This document shows positions 13,101 through 25,170 of a DNA stretch of 64,000 bases, piece after piece. Numbering within the stretch: position 1 is the first letter of the stretch; each line of letters begins with the position of its first letter. The stretch is from Panonychus citri. Lineage: Eukaryota; Arthropoda; Arachnida; Trombidiformes; Tetranychidae. Made by a program: the position numbers and the translations under genes. The notes beneath the pieces were generated by a model that saw only the letters and a program-made list of their open reading frames with translations, was not told the DNA's origin and made no database searches. Location: NCBI RefSeq assembly GCF_014898815.1, contig NW_026515544.1:2790001-2854000 (forward strand), given 5' to 3'.

Positions 13101-15149
13101 ACACCAACGAGCGGCATCATAATTATTCCAAGTAAGACCAAGACAAATTGTTATCCATTGACGAAGTTGAGCATTTGAATCGGTCAATTGTTCTAGACAA
13201 ACGGCTATTAGACTTCCTTGGTAAGCAGCTTCTTGACCTGGATGATAACTTCGGACAATACAGCCTAAAACAAAAGCGGCCATGGTTCGGTACTGAGCAG
13301 GAAGGTTGGTGTCGGAAAGTACATTGAGAAAGTATTTGTGACCATTGTCACGAATGAGTTCCTCTTGACAGCTCTGCTTTAAAATGAATTGATGTAAATT
13401 ATTTTTGGATAAAAAAGATTTTCATCACAATGATGAACAAAAAAAGTGATACAAATTAAAAAAATATTTACCCCGTCAACGGCTAAAATTTTAGCCCAAA
13501 TGAAAACAAGAAGCGGTCTAAGCTCTCGCGCTGAGCTTTGTAAAAGTTTCAAAACATAAGGGAAAATACCAACAGAAAGAGCCTAAAGATTTAAATTATC
13601 AAAAAGTAAACAGAAAGAAAAAAAAGTTTAATTAATTGCGTTATATTGATTACGATTAGAAAATGGAAATTACCATGTTCACAGCCCAAGGACCAAGATC
13701 AAGAAATCTACCAAGAAGTTCGAGTGCTTTAAGACGATGAACTTGACTTAAAAGTACTTGTAAAACTATGGGTAATTGTTCGGGATGATTAAAGTCGGGA
13801 TTATGATTGGCATCGATGGTTTTCCCAAAGGTTAACCATACTTGAAATGCGGTTAATTGGTCCGAGAAAAATGAACTATGGCGATATTGAGCAGTAGGAT
13901 CTTGTTTGATTAAGGGAAGTTGATGTAAACAATTGTCCACCGCAAGATCCCAAGCTTGCCACATGGGATGATGATAAGTTGAAGGAAGTTTGGGACTAGA
14001 GACGGGAGTACAATTATATGATCTCATTATACGATCAGCGAGAAGAAAATTCCTAAATAAACTAGCGACAAGTAGATCTTGACGGAAAAGTCGTTGAAAA
14101 GTTTCTCTAGGTAAAACATTCCAAGCAATGGTATCAGTAATGGCAGTGAATATCCAATTAAGTTCACCTAACATGGTACGACGATCACTTAATGAACCGG
14201 GAATCGAATCAACCAGATCAAGGTTAATTGTTGGTATTAATTTTGAATTTTGCATAATAAACCATCTAAGAGCAATTCTTAGTGGAGTGGTAAGACACGA
14301 GGTGAAGAGGTCAGCGGGAAGATCAGGATTCATGGGAAGTATCTGGTCAGCAGCACAAGCGGCCAGTTGAATGCAATTCTTGTAATTTGGTGATGATGCA
14401 AGGAGCATATTAACATTACCCAGGTTTCCCTGGTTTCGAGCTGTGGTTAAAGTAATCTGGTATTCTCGCTCATGTTGGATAGCAAATTGATTGAAAGATT
14501 GAACTATAAGGCCGGCACAGGAACAATCGTAAACATAAATAGAAGGAGATCCCATCCATTGTTGGAGATCATAAAGGGAAAGAGGTATATATTGAGTGTA
14601 GGTTTTATTGAAAACCCAAATTTCACCGTTAATTGTTGGCTTTGGAACACCGTGTCCATTGTAATGAAGTAAAACTCTGTCATCCTTGGCACCTCGACGT
14701 AATGAGGTACAAAACTTTTTTACATCATCAACAGTTGGATCTAAGCTTTGTTTATATCGTGCTCTTGGTTGCCATCTTTCATATTGTTTCTGTAACTCAC
14801 TTCCTATTGCTTCCAGGGCTTTTTGAGGTGGCATAGAAAATGGATCAACCCAACACTCCAATTTAGCACAGGGTTGAGTTTTAAGAATATCTGGAGGATC
14901 GACACCAACATTAAGGCACAGAACAAGAGCAACGCTCACAGTTTTCATCTAAATATGTGTGTGTGTATGTGTGAGCGTAACAGAGAAAGAGATAGAGAGA
15001 GTCAAAGAGAAGAAAATATTAATAACTGGAGTAAGATAAAGAAGATGAATGGAAATAAGGTTTATGAGGCAATAGAGGGTCTGATGAATGAAATAGAAAA
15101 GAATTTGTATCAAATGATTAGCAGAAAGAGAAAAAAGGAAAGAAAGAGA

Positions 15150-15184
<35 letters not shown>

Positions 15185-15765
15185 TAAAGGAAAATCAAAG
15201 CAAAACAAATAGTAATAAAGTACAACTAGACTTGGGTGGTAAAACTGATGAGCAAAAAAGTTCTCATTATAAAGGTTACATATAACATCTGACAGAATGA
15301 GATAATACCTTTAACTCTACTAGACATATACGTAAAGATAGAGAAAAACAACAAGAGAGATGAAATGAAAGAGAAAAGAAAGAGACTTCAATAGTAAATG
15401 AGAGAGAACATAAAAAATGATGGAAACATATATTTCAACACAAGGATGAAAAAACGAAAGGTAGAAAATAGTGGAAAACAAGAAAACTGGTAAACATCAA
15501 CAAGAGAGATAAGGTTAAGTTTGAAAGTAAAGTGACACGGGAAAGATTAATTGATAAATTAAGAAGCAAATTATTGAATAATTATCGTCAATAGAATTAA
15601 TTATCTTACCCTTTCTTTCATTCTCCATGAAACAGAATTTGGTGGCATACCTTCAAGCTTAGGTTCCAACCTAAGAGCAGAAAAGGCAACGGGAAGATTC
15701 CAATCGGGAAGAGATCGAATGTCTTCCACACAATCAGGTTCATAGTTCATCACCTTGTCCCGCAT
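10146..15765 (-). CDS. raptor: Raptor, regulatory-associated protein of mTOR
   Basis: Raptor is the mTORC1 scaffold that recruits TOS-motif substrates and docks on Rag GTPases at lysosomes. Eight exons on the minus strand: 15765-15610, 14948-13674, 13582-13472, 13376-12770, 12597-12481, 12323-10490, 10419-10290 and 10211-10146. They sum to 4296 nt, or 1431 residues (human about 1335). The caspase-like RNC domain carries the diagnostic YNGHGVPKP and YDCSCAGL, then LTTPLRIALRWF and WQAWDLAVDNCL. HEAT-repeat sequence follows (RQWITICLGLTWNNYDAARW, RDSAHEKL). A long Ser/Asn/Thr-rich linker falls around the sixth exon, and the end is a WD40 propeller (ADCSVTSLSSDGS to KDSYISVYSS). The start is the first ATG, at 15765; the frame runs MNYEPDCVEDIRSLPDWN and then WRMKER|MKTVSVAL across the first intron. 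The linker is longer than in vertebrates, which accounts for the extra length. Confidence 0.97.
15157..15184 (+). repeat. (GA)n microsatellite in raptor intron 1
   Basis: A GA/AG run within the 661-bp first intron of raptor, on a purine-rich plus strand. The other raptor introns are 70-172 bp. Confidence 0.9.
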
Positions 15766-15936
15766 TAATTGACCGAAAATTTATTAAATATCATTCAAAT
15801 TAAAAACACATAATTAAACTAAAAACACAAAATCTCCTTTTTAGTTAATTAATTTTCACTTTCAGCAAAAGAACAACAAACAAAATCTGAACGTTTTTTT
15901 TTCTCCTTCTATTGTTCGTTCTTCTAAATTCTACAA

Positions 15937-15944
15937 GATGGCGC
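15937..15944 (+). promoter_or_regulatory. YY1-like AGATGGCG element upstream of raptor
   Basis: CAAGATGGCGC matches the AANATGGCG consensus of YY1-type zinc fingers, which act near start sites of housekeeping genes. It lies about 170 bp upstream of the raptor start codon, likely in the promoter or 5' UTR. Binding is inferred from the sequence alone. Confidence 0.4.
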
Positions 15945-16709
15945 TCGAGTAGAATTTTTGATTTTTCGATGAATTTTTTTTTGTTCTGGTTGTTTGTCGA
16001 AATTAACTAATTAATATTAGAATTGAGACCAACTTGAATGTGAAAATTGTCGTATATAAGTGTTGGAAGAACAACTTGACATCAAGTAAGTAACAGTAGA
16101 ATAACAATTTGTATCCGAAAATTAAAAATATAAGTCGAATGACTCTTGTGATATGTAACATTGAACGTTTAGTTGATAGTTTAAAAAATTGTTCCATTAT
16201 GAAAAACTTATTTAAAATAAGAGGAAAATTATTAATAATTGATTCCTGAAGAAATATTTACCGTGATTGCATCGATCAATTATAGTGAAGGGAAATCATC
16301 AGTGGATTACTCAACAAAGTCACAAGACTCAATAACCTCGAAGGAAGCGTTAAATGTTATTGATGCTCCAACTTTCGACGAATTTCGAGGAAAATGTGAG
16401 ACCAATTGATAATACTGAGAACAAGCCACAAGAAAAATGAACAACAGTAATAGAATGGACCGATCATGACTATAAATTGAATGAAGAAGCTGAAGTGGCG
16501 AAACAAATCATAAATACGAGTCCAGGAAAATATTAATAGTAGCAACGGAAATTTAGTTCTGTGGACTTATACAACGAAAATATAAAAATTCGATTGGACA
16601 ATATTCGAAAAAATTCGAACATAAGTTCCGTTGTTGATTAAAATTAGATATAATAAAGAATTGAAGTGAAGATTTCAACGAAAAGGGAAAATTTTACTAA
16701 ACGATTTTC

Positions 16710-16907
16710 GGTAAGACTCAAGATATGTCCGTCAGCTCGATATTTTGACTTTGAGCTGACTTTTTTTCGATTTAAAGTTCAAGCTACAAATGAAAATGGA
16801 CTTAATTGTTCAGTTAATTGTGTTTGTTTAAATTAGGTTAGGTTAAATCTTCGCTAATAATTGAAAATATTACATGTCATATTATATGACATATCTTGAG
16901 TCTTACC
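16710..16907. mobile_element. MITE-like element with 20-bp TIRs and 8-bp TSD
   Basis: The terminal inverted repeats GGTAAGACTCAAGATATGTC (16710-16729) and its exact reverse complement (16888-16907) bound a 198-bp AT-rich core with no coding capacity. The flanks 16702-16709 and 16908-16915 are both CGATTTTC, a perfect 8-bp target-site duplication. Eight-base duplications are typical of hAT elements, though Merlin and P elements can also make them, so the superfamily is uncertain. It sits in the raptor/VPS28 intergenic region. Confidence 0.85.
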
Positions 16908-17754
16908 CGATTTTCTATTTTTTGGAGGTTTTTGAAAGTTGTTTCGATTTCTTCCCAATGTAAAGTTAATAAGTTTTCATATGGAAAATTTTCAAATCAA
17001 CATCAAGTCGAACCTAACGGTCATTAATCTCAAGCAAAAGAAATTTAACTCTCACGAAGAATAAACTAAAATCGAAATTGTAATTAAGAAATGAGAATCA
17101 AAATTCTAAAACTAATTAAAAAACGATTCTGATTTTTCAAAATGGAAACTACATAATTTCTTAAACATCCTACTAAGTCATAAATTGCACCTCACGATTG
17201 ATAAAGAAAATCAATCGCCAATACCTTTTGTTTATTTCGCAATTAAGTTAATATCGTTTTTTCAAATGCGAACTAATTATTTACTTGACTTAAAAACGAT
17301 GAAAATTTTACATTTTTAAATCTCGCGCTTTACCTTCACTTCGCTTGATTATTAATCGTTCATTAAATTTCACCATTTACGACTAATTAATCCAATAATC
17401 TACCATTGATAGTCTCAATTTTTCAATAAAAGGCTATGAAAAAGTTATAAATCCGTTTAAATTGTGATCATTTCTCCATTTATTTTGAAATTGAAGATTA
17501 ATTCTAACCACTGCCATCTAGTGAGTTTTGTCTCAAGAGAAATGAGAGATTAGCTGATTGAGTCGATTGAGAAACTTGTTCGACTCACTAAGCCGAGTAA
17601 ACATTTAAATGAAATGAATCATTAATGTTTTGGTTTTCAAGTTTTCATCTGTTTTTTGAAATCTAGTGAAATTTAATGAATTTTTTGATTTGATTGGTTT
17701 TATTCCAAGTCCATTGAGTCTTATTCTTGTCTTTTGTTCACAGTGATCCACAAA

Positions 17755-18363
17755 ATGGCCTCTCTTTATGAAGATGTTAGGCTTTACCGTAATTCCCGTG
17801 AGAGAGAAATCTATGATAATCTCGCTGATTTATACGCTGTTGTAAATACCCTACAGTGTTTGGAGAAGGCGATTATCAAGGATGCAGTTACAGCTAAGGA
17901 ATATGATGCTTGCTGTGAGAAACTATTGGTCCAATATCAGGCGGCCTTTAAACAAGTTCAAGATGAATTCCAAACAATTGAAGCTTTCATGAAGAAATAT
18001 CGATTCGATTGTCCTCTTGCTTTGGCTCGTATTAAAGAGGGTAAACCGATCGCATTGAAAGACGATAAAAACAAGTGTATAGCTGATATAACCTCTCTTT
18101 ACATTACCATTCAAGATAAATTACGATTAAATTATAAATCAACCGATGAACTGCAACCTGATCTATTGGCTTTATTGGAAACTATGAATCGTCTGTCAAT
18201 CTTACCCCCTGATTTTGGTGGTAAAACAAAGATCCAAGAATGGCTTAAGGTTTTCTCATCAATGTCAGCATCTGATGAACTTAATGATTCCCAAGTTCGA
18301 CAATTAATATTTGATCTTGAAACTGGATTCACTGGTTTTAACAAATTGTTATACGAACCTTGA
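17755..18363 (+). CDS. Vps28: VPS28, ESCRT-I subunit
   Basis: VPS28 is a core subunit of ESCRT-I, with TSG101, VPS37 and MVB12, which sorts ubiquitinated membrane cargo into multivesicular bodies; its C-terminal domain contacts ESCRT-II/III. The frame is intronless and 202 residues long (human 221). The N-terminal half, with LYEDVRLYRNSREREIYDNL and YAVVNTLQCLEKAIIKD, is the part that packs into the ESCRT-I core. The C-terminal four-helix domain contains LRLNYKSTDELQPDLLALLE, then LPPDFGGKTKIQEWL and LIFDLETGFTGFNKLL. I chose the ATG at 17755 because the frame upstream has no ATG and is interrupted by a probable 3' splice site at 17743, so a spliced leader exon is likely. It is divergent from raptor and convergent with the PP2C-like gene, 300 bp from that gene's stop. 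Confidence 0.97.
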   Translation: MASLYEDVRLYRNSREREIYDNLADLYAVVNTLQCLEKAIIKDAVTAKEYDACCEKLLVQYQAAFKQVQDEFQTIEAFMKKYRFDCPLALARIKEGKPIALKDDKNKCIADITSLYITIQDKLRLNYKSTDELQPDLLALLETMNRLSILPPDFGGKTKIQEWLKVFSSMSASDELNDSQVRQLIFDLETGFTGFNKLLYEP

Positions 18364-18528
18364 TTTACCTCGATCATCTCAAAGGTCTATTAATTTTATC
18401 TCACAATCAGATGGAAATCAAGGAAAGAAACGAGACAAAAGGAACTGAAATCATTTTTTTGAAAGAGAGAGAAAGAAATTCATTTGTTATGTTCAATGAT
18501 GATTAATTTTATGGTGATAATAATAGAT

Positions 18529-18534
18529 AATAAA
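18529..18534 (+). promoter_or_regulatory. Candidate poly(A) signal for VPS28
   Basis: AATAAA lies about 165 bases after the VPS28 stop, within the 300-bp gap before the convergent PP2C-like stop codon. Confidence 0.45.
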
Positions 18535-18663
18535 ACATCAATGTTTTTAAAACCATAACTTTTACAGTTAATGAATTGAACGTGGTGACAATTAAAAGCG
18601 CTCAAGTGATTGAGTTGTGCCCTTTTTTTTGAAAAATTTGTAGTCAATTGTAAGGGTAAATCA

Positions 18664-21600
18664 TTAATCTTCATGACTCTCAATTTTTGCAAGAGTTGCT
18701 TTCAATCGGAGATTATACTTGTTTGAGTCACCATCCGGAAGATAACGTTTATTAGCATAATCCCCATAAAAGGCCACTTTACAGGCCACAATTGACGCGT
18801 GATCCAATTTACCGGGTAACATGTATAGTTTATTTCCAACTTGCCGTCGACGAACTCGTTGTTCAGTATGATCAAAGTTGGTATCGAGATCATCATAAAG
18901 ATCAGGATCTTCAAGTATTCGTCTTTTAGCTGTGGTCAGTTTGGTTGCCCATTCAATTAACAATTCGCACAATTGTTTAGCCGTAGTGCATGTTTGTTTA
19001 ATCGGTTGACTAAAACCATTACGAATTATATCTTCCATTCGTAGTAGGCTTAATTCGTGCCTTTGAACAGCGGTCACAATTGGTAATGAATTGGTCGACT
19101 TGTCATTCATTGAATGGCTTCGTTTTACTTTATTATTGTTACTCGAACCATTGTTATTATCCTTAATGTTACTTTTATCCTTACTTGATGTGGTAATTAA
19201 ATTGTTTGATGTCTTTTTTGACGTTGAGGTATTATTATTATGAGAATCCTTAGAGTGACCATTAGAAACATGATAACGATGATGACCACCATTCTTAGTG
19301 GAAGACTTATTATTACTTTCTAATGAAGATAATTTAAGATCTTCCGTTATTCGTGAGATCAATCCTTCACTTTTACGACGAGAGGTTCGATGATTAGTTG
19401 AATTTGTTGTTGTTGACGATGATTTAGATGATGATTTAACACTGTTACTTCTGGAGCAGAATAATTTTGAGTTAATCTTATTCTTGGTGGCAACTTTTTC
19501 AGGCGTTTTGTTATCACTCGAGCCATTGGCCTGAAAATACAATTAAAGAGAAAGAAAAAGATTAGACAATAATTAAGGAAATGTGATTAAATAAAACTGT
19601 TTTTTTTCGGCCAATAAGAAATGTATTTTTTCATGTGTAATCATTATTATTATCATTGTTATATTGTTAATAATGATGATAATTATGTTGATAATGATGA
19701 TGAGACACAAGGCGTATATGTGCTTATATAATAAAAGGCGAGGTCCCTCTTCAATTTACATGAATAAAGTTATTACCTTATTGTTATGTTTCTCTGAGTT
19801 CTTTATATTATTAGAATCACTATTATTACGGCTTTTATTATTATTATTGGAAGTTGTTGTTGTCGTTGTCGTTGCTGTGGTGGTGGTGGAATCGGTTTTC
19901 TTTGGTAGAGCAAATTTACCCACAACTGGGTCAAAATTATCTGAAATCCCATCACTGGCAAGGAAGACAATGTCACCCTGATCAACGATGGTCATGGCAA
20001 CGGTTAGATTATTCAATTCCGGGTTTGTACCTTCAACAGGGCCCAGAGCTCCCAAAGCTGATCTCATATCTCTCATTGAATAAATATCATGAGAACCTGT
20101 GAGTACATGTAAATATAAGAGTAAAGAATAAAGTTAAATATTAATGATTGATTGATTCTCGTTTAATTAAGCAATTTGTTTTCCTTTTTCTCTTTTTTTC
20201 ATGTAATGTGCTTGGATTGTTGATTTATCGACTTATTAAATATTTTATCTTCTAAAGAAGGGAAAATAAAATTAATCAACTCAATGAAAAATTCAATTGA
20301 AAATTGTGCTAATTGAGGTCAGGGTAAATAGTGGAAGTTGTTGTAACAATTAATATTAAATGAGTATTAATTGAATTATTAGTCAGTAAAATGGGCATCG
20401 CCTTTAGGTAATAATTTGATTGGGTTAAAAGTATCAAGCATGAACTTGAGAGACTGAAGAAAGTCATGATTATCATGATTATCATGATGAAGATGAAGAT
20501 GATGACGATAAAGGAGTTGATGAGTTTCAAGAATTAGGGGACAACAAATTAAAGAAAAATAATAAGAAAAAATGAAGAAGCAGGACAAATGATGTTAACT
20601 GTTTTCTTTCTTGGTTAATCAACAATAAAGAGAGAGAATGAGAGGAAATATCAAATTATTAGAATATAATTAATTCAATCTTATGATATGAAGATGATTA
20701 AAACTCCCATCCGAGAATAGATTGTACAATTAGCTGATTGTGATCAGGTTAATTTGATTATTAAATAACAAAAACAAGAGTAAACTTTCAAACTCTCACA
20801 ACAAACATGAGTCAAGTAACCACCATCAAACTGTAATCAAATGATAATCAGTTGATTGTTGCTATTATTGATGATGATTAGTTAGTAGTTAGTTGAATAA
20901 TTAAGTATGACTATTTATATTAGCACAATCAAGAGAGAGAGAGAGAGAGAAAGTAACAAAAAACTTCACTGACATAAGGGAGATGAAGTAAAAAGCCCTG
21001 ATCAAATGTTGATCGATATATTAAACGGTAAAGTACATTATAATTTAGGAATTGTGATCAAGTTAAAATAGTAAAATATAATCAGTAAATATAATAACAA
21101 TCAAAAAATAATCATAATGGTAACAATAGTAAGAGTAAGGGAAAAAAAATGGAAAGAAAAATGAAAAGTAAACAATTGGCTATTCAACTGATACTCAGAG
21201 TGCATGAGTTTATATTAAAAAGTTTGAAATAATTTAAATTAAAATGAAAAATATTCAACAAGTAATTTACCGATGTAATAGGAGTGAGAGAGAGATGATG
21301 ATGATGAGGGGCAACAACATCATTATCATCTCTATTACGAATAACAATATCAATTCATCTTCATCTTTGGCATCGTCACTTAAAACATCAACTAACAAGT
21401 AACATTACAAAGCCAACATTTTGAAATTGAATGGCTTTGAAAAAAAGATGATGATGATGATGAGAGGATAAAGATGAAGATGAAGCTAAGTGTCAGTGAA
21501 TTTTTCTTAATCTTCTTTATCGTTCACTGTTATTTATCTTCCCTCTGGCCTCTTATCCTTCTCATCATCACTATCACTAATCTCTCTCTCTCTCCCTCGA

Positions 21601-24600
21601 CATTTCTCGTGATTCTATGAGCATTTTTTTAGCTACTAAAATAAGTGAAAAGTAAAAGGACAAAAATCGTGACAATGATTGAACAGCGAGCAATTTAAAA
21701 GTGCACATTAAATTGTGATAATAATGATAAGTTTTGATAAAAAATGGGAGATACTAAGATGATGAGGATGATGATGATGATGAAAGACTTGAAAGTCCTT
21801 GGGACCACCTAAGGATGACCAAGGTTGATTTCTTTAAGATATTGAGGTGGTTTTTTTGCAAGATATTTAAATCCAACAACAGATTGAATAGTTGATTGTT
21901 AAAGGTTAACCACATTATAATTATCGCCATTATTACGTATAGTTAGTGAATTTAAATCATCAACATATTCAAAAAGTTTAATTGTTGGGTTTACTAAGAA
22001 TTGATTATTAGCATTGATAAAGAAATTAAAAAAAAAACATCAATCAAACGTTTGTTAGAAAGTTGATAATTATGTGTTAATATTTGAGAAATCAAATTAA
22101 GTAATTCAATAGTTGATAATTTTACAATTTATATACTGGTTTAGTTTAATTGTTAATTGCTGAGTTGATTTAACTCTATCTTGATTGTTTAGTTGGCTCA
22201 CATGTAAAATGTGATATACATGAGACATGAAAATAAATTTATATCATTGATGATAAATTTTTTGCACATCAATAATTGATAATTAAAATGGTAAATGTTA
22301 AATTAATTAATGTTATTGATTGACCTCAATCTGATTAGATATTGTTAGTGTTTAGGTTATCCATTATTTGATTAAATTGTTACTATATTGTATTACAAGT
22401 GTGAGTAATACAATTAAATGACCATTTTCAACATTTCATGTTAATCTGGACATTTAGGTCAAATCTAATTGTCAGATTTTGCTTGAAATGTATGAGATTA
22501 AACCAAAGTGACAGTTATTATAATGGATAAGAGGAAAGATAATCAAAATTGAGCAAGAGATGGTCAATAAAATGAATGGTCAATTAATAATTGACAAGTT
22601 CCAATGGCTAAATCATTAATATTGTTTATCGTTGTTTCATTTTTTGGTCATTTTGATTATGAGGATCTGGAGGAAATTATAATTCATTTGAATTTGTAAA
22701 TTTAATCAATTCTGATAATCTACCTTTTTGTTTAAGTTTTCAACAATCAACATCACCAGGTAACTGTAATTATTATAATTCAATTATAATAACTAACAAG
22801 CTGCAAGATGATGGTGATGATGGTGAAAAAAGTAAAATAAATATACAGGCTTAACTTTTTTCCTCATCAAAACAAAGGTAAACTAATGGTTTATACATTA
22901 AATTAAGTTAATTAGTGATGAAGATAATGATTATTATCATGTAAACAAAAGGTAAATTTTTAAAAGGAGTAAACCAAAAAAATTCAAGTGCGTCTGATGT
23001 ACACTGTATGTTATTAATCAAGGAATATTATTAAATGCGGAAATTAATGAGATTATTAATTGTGAGATTAGATGTTGGTTTAAATCAATCATCTTTGGAG
23101 TGTATCAAGTTTGACAGAATAGAATCAGACATGAGAAGAAGGAGAGAGAAGACGAGATTGAGACTAATCAAATCATATGGGAGTAAGATGACGAAAAAAA
23201 AAGAAGACAAGAAGAAAAAAGTTACTTATCATATTGAAATGCTAACAAAGTTCATTGAGATCAATCAGTGTGATGATTATTATGTAGACAGTTTTGGTTT
23301 TGTCGGATTTGTTAGAAGGTGAGACAAGTAAATAAGTTATTTAAGTGTAGACGATAAATTTTAGGATGAGGATGATGAAGAAAAGGCAATACGAGTATAA
23401 TAATGACCGTGGGTTAGTTTTAGGTGGAAAGATAGAGAAGGGAAGGTGACCGAAAGAGAGAAAAAAACAACAAGTAAGTGCGAGTGAGAAGGAAGATGAA
23501 GAAAAACAACCGAGGAGAATAAACCAGTAAAGAGAAGGAAATTTTGGTAATAAAGAGACGTTACGGTTTCTGTTATTCAAACACACTAACATTTTGTCTA
23601 TCAATTTAGTTGATGTATTAGAAGAAAATAAAAAGAACAAGAAATTCACGAATTAATAAGAGAAAAAGAGAGAATAAAGAAAAGCTTAACCTTCATCTTG
23701 AACCATTTTCTTTGTTTCTGTTTTCACTATTTTCGCTTTTCCCGGATAATTTAGTTTGTTATTGCTCTTTTTCTGGGCTTCATTTGATTCTCTTTCTTTC
23801 TCTTAGAAAATCACTCATTTTTTGTTAGTGTTTACACTGACCTTGGGTAATCTCTCGGACACCATGTTTCTTTGAGTACACATAGGCGAAACTATCACCA
23901 ACATTACACGAACAGACAGCAAATTTATCTGAATTTTTAAGCTGAGCAATAACGGCAACGGTTAAGGTGGTTAATTTTCCGTTCTCTTGGAGTATCATAC
24001 TATGGGCAGCTGAGAAAGATCGTAAAAGACAAATGAAAAGGTCCATTGTATTGTTCACCTTGACACCACCCTCAAGGTATAAAGCTTTATTTAGATAATC
24101 AATGGAACCATGGATTGCACTTCGAGATGCTATGCAAGCTCCTTCACCCCAATTAACACCATCAGCCAGGGCAAGTATGGCAGAATTTTCTCTAACACAG
24201 ATACCAAATGAATCGGCAATCGGTTCTCCAGCTCTTTGATTGGTAGTAGGATGTTGTTCGTAAAGTGAGACTGACATTCCGAAAGCGTTTTCTGTTGGAC
24301 AACTCCAATTACAAACACCAGCAACTTCTTCGAGTAAAGGTAAACTGGTGATGGAAGGTGTTGTTGTTGTTGTTGTTGTCGTTGTTGATGATGATATTGA
24401 ATTGGGAAGGGAAGATGAGTTAAAGGCTGAAGATGAAGTTTCCAAGGTTCTTGGGGTCAACGATGTTTTCGATAGAATTGATGAAATTGATGAAATTCCA
24501 TTGGTAGAAGGTAATTTATTGTTCCTTTTCTTTACAGGTTCGCGCTTTTTCATGTAACCATCAAATTTAGATGAATAATATGAGTCATTATGCTTGGTGG

Positions 24601-25170
24601 TGGTAATGGCGGGCTCTAAAAGAGACAATATATGATAGAGTAGAAGAAGAATAAATATAAAATGGAAACAAAAAGATTATTATTAAGATCAAAGAGAGAA
24701 TAGAAAAGATGAATGAGAGAGTTGAGATTGTGTTGTCTGATTTTTGAGAGAAAAAAAAGTTCAATGTCAAACACAATCATCATCAAAAAAAAACAGGTTA
24801 TCATTATTATTAATTATTAGGAGCATTGATTAACAATTATTTGATTGGTTTTTTTTAGGTGAAAATAAGTGTTACCTGGTGAGTTATTGTTGGTTGATGA
24901 GGATAGATAGCCATCTTCATTTTCGTCTTCATCGTCAATGAAAGCGACATCGATGGCAAGATCAGGAGGAACTTGAAAAGCTTTCGATCTTGCATCGGCA
25001 CCAACAGAAACTAATCCAAGTCCAGGTCCAGTGTAGGCTGAAACTAATCGACTTGATAATGGATCAATATTTTTTACAGGTAAATCATAACAGGTTTTAC
25101 CACAAATAACGTCCGGTTGAGGTTCATTATCAGTGAATGATTTTTTCAACATTTTACACATCATCATCAT
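18664..25170 (-). CDS. PP2C-like domain protein (CG9801/TIPA type)
   Basis: Four exons, 25170-24876, 24615-23842, 20096-19777 and 19530-18664, join in phase to 751 residues. The protein has PP2C (PPM) signatures: ADSFGICVREN and ALADGVNWGEGACIAS in place of the canonical FDGHGG, then FAVCSCNVGDSFAYVY, DIVFLASDGISDNF and a late LDHASIVACKV. This arrangement is that of the PP2C-like family of Drosophila CG9801. With the motif changed to ADGVNWGEG, catalysis is uncertain, and its role is not established. Between the DGISDNF motif and the final motif lies a Thr/Asn/Ser/Lys-rich insertion of about 150-200 residues encoded across the last two exons. The start is the first ATG of exon 1, but the same frame stays open upstream (RDPRVFNSINISQFEP) to about 25275 without an ATG, so an earlier coding exon is possible. 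The middle intron is 3.7 kb, unusually long here. Confidence 0.85.
20097..23841 (-). other. 3.7-kb intron of the PP2C-like gene
   Basis: The intron is bounded by CAAG|GTCAGT and TACTCACAG|GT on the minus strand. It holds GAT/ATC runs (for example 21291-21306 and 21449-21462), short GA runs and many ACAATTAA words. One plus-strand ATG frame at 23035-23322 (95 codons, Lys/Arg-rich) has no recognisable domain or supporting splice context. Confidence 0.7.

Larger units (their letters stand above)
15766..17754. other. Head-to-head raptor/VPS28 intergenic and promoter region
   Basis: Nearly 2 kb separates the two start codons. It holds AGATGGCG at 15937-15944, about 170 bp upstream of the raptor ATG, GCCATCT at 17513-17519, about 240 bp upstream of the VPS28 ATG, and a MITE at 16710-16907. 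A pyrimidine tract ending in TTCACAG at 17743 suggests that VPS28 may have a 5' UTR intron. No other coding sequence was recognised. Confidence 0.6.

Noticed and set aside
23035..23322. 95-codon plus-strand frame inside the PP2C-like intron
   Set aside because: Lys/Arg-rich product of an AAG/AGA-rich region; no recognisable domain or promoter context.
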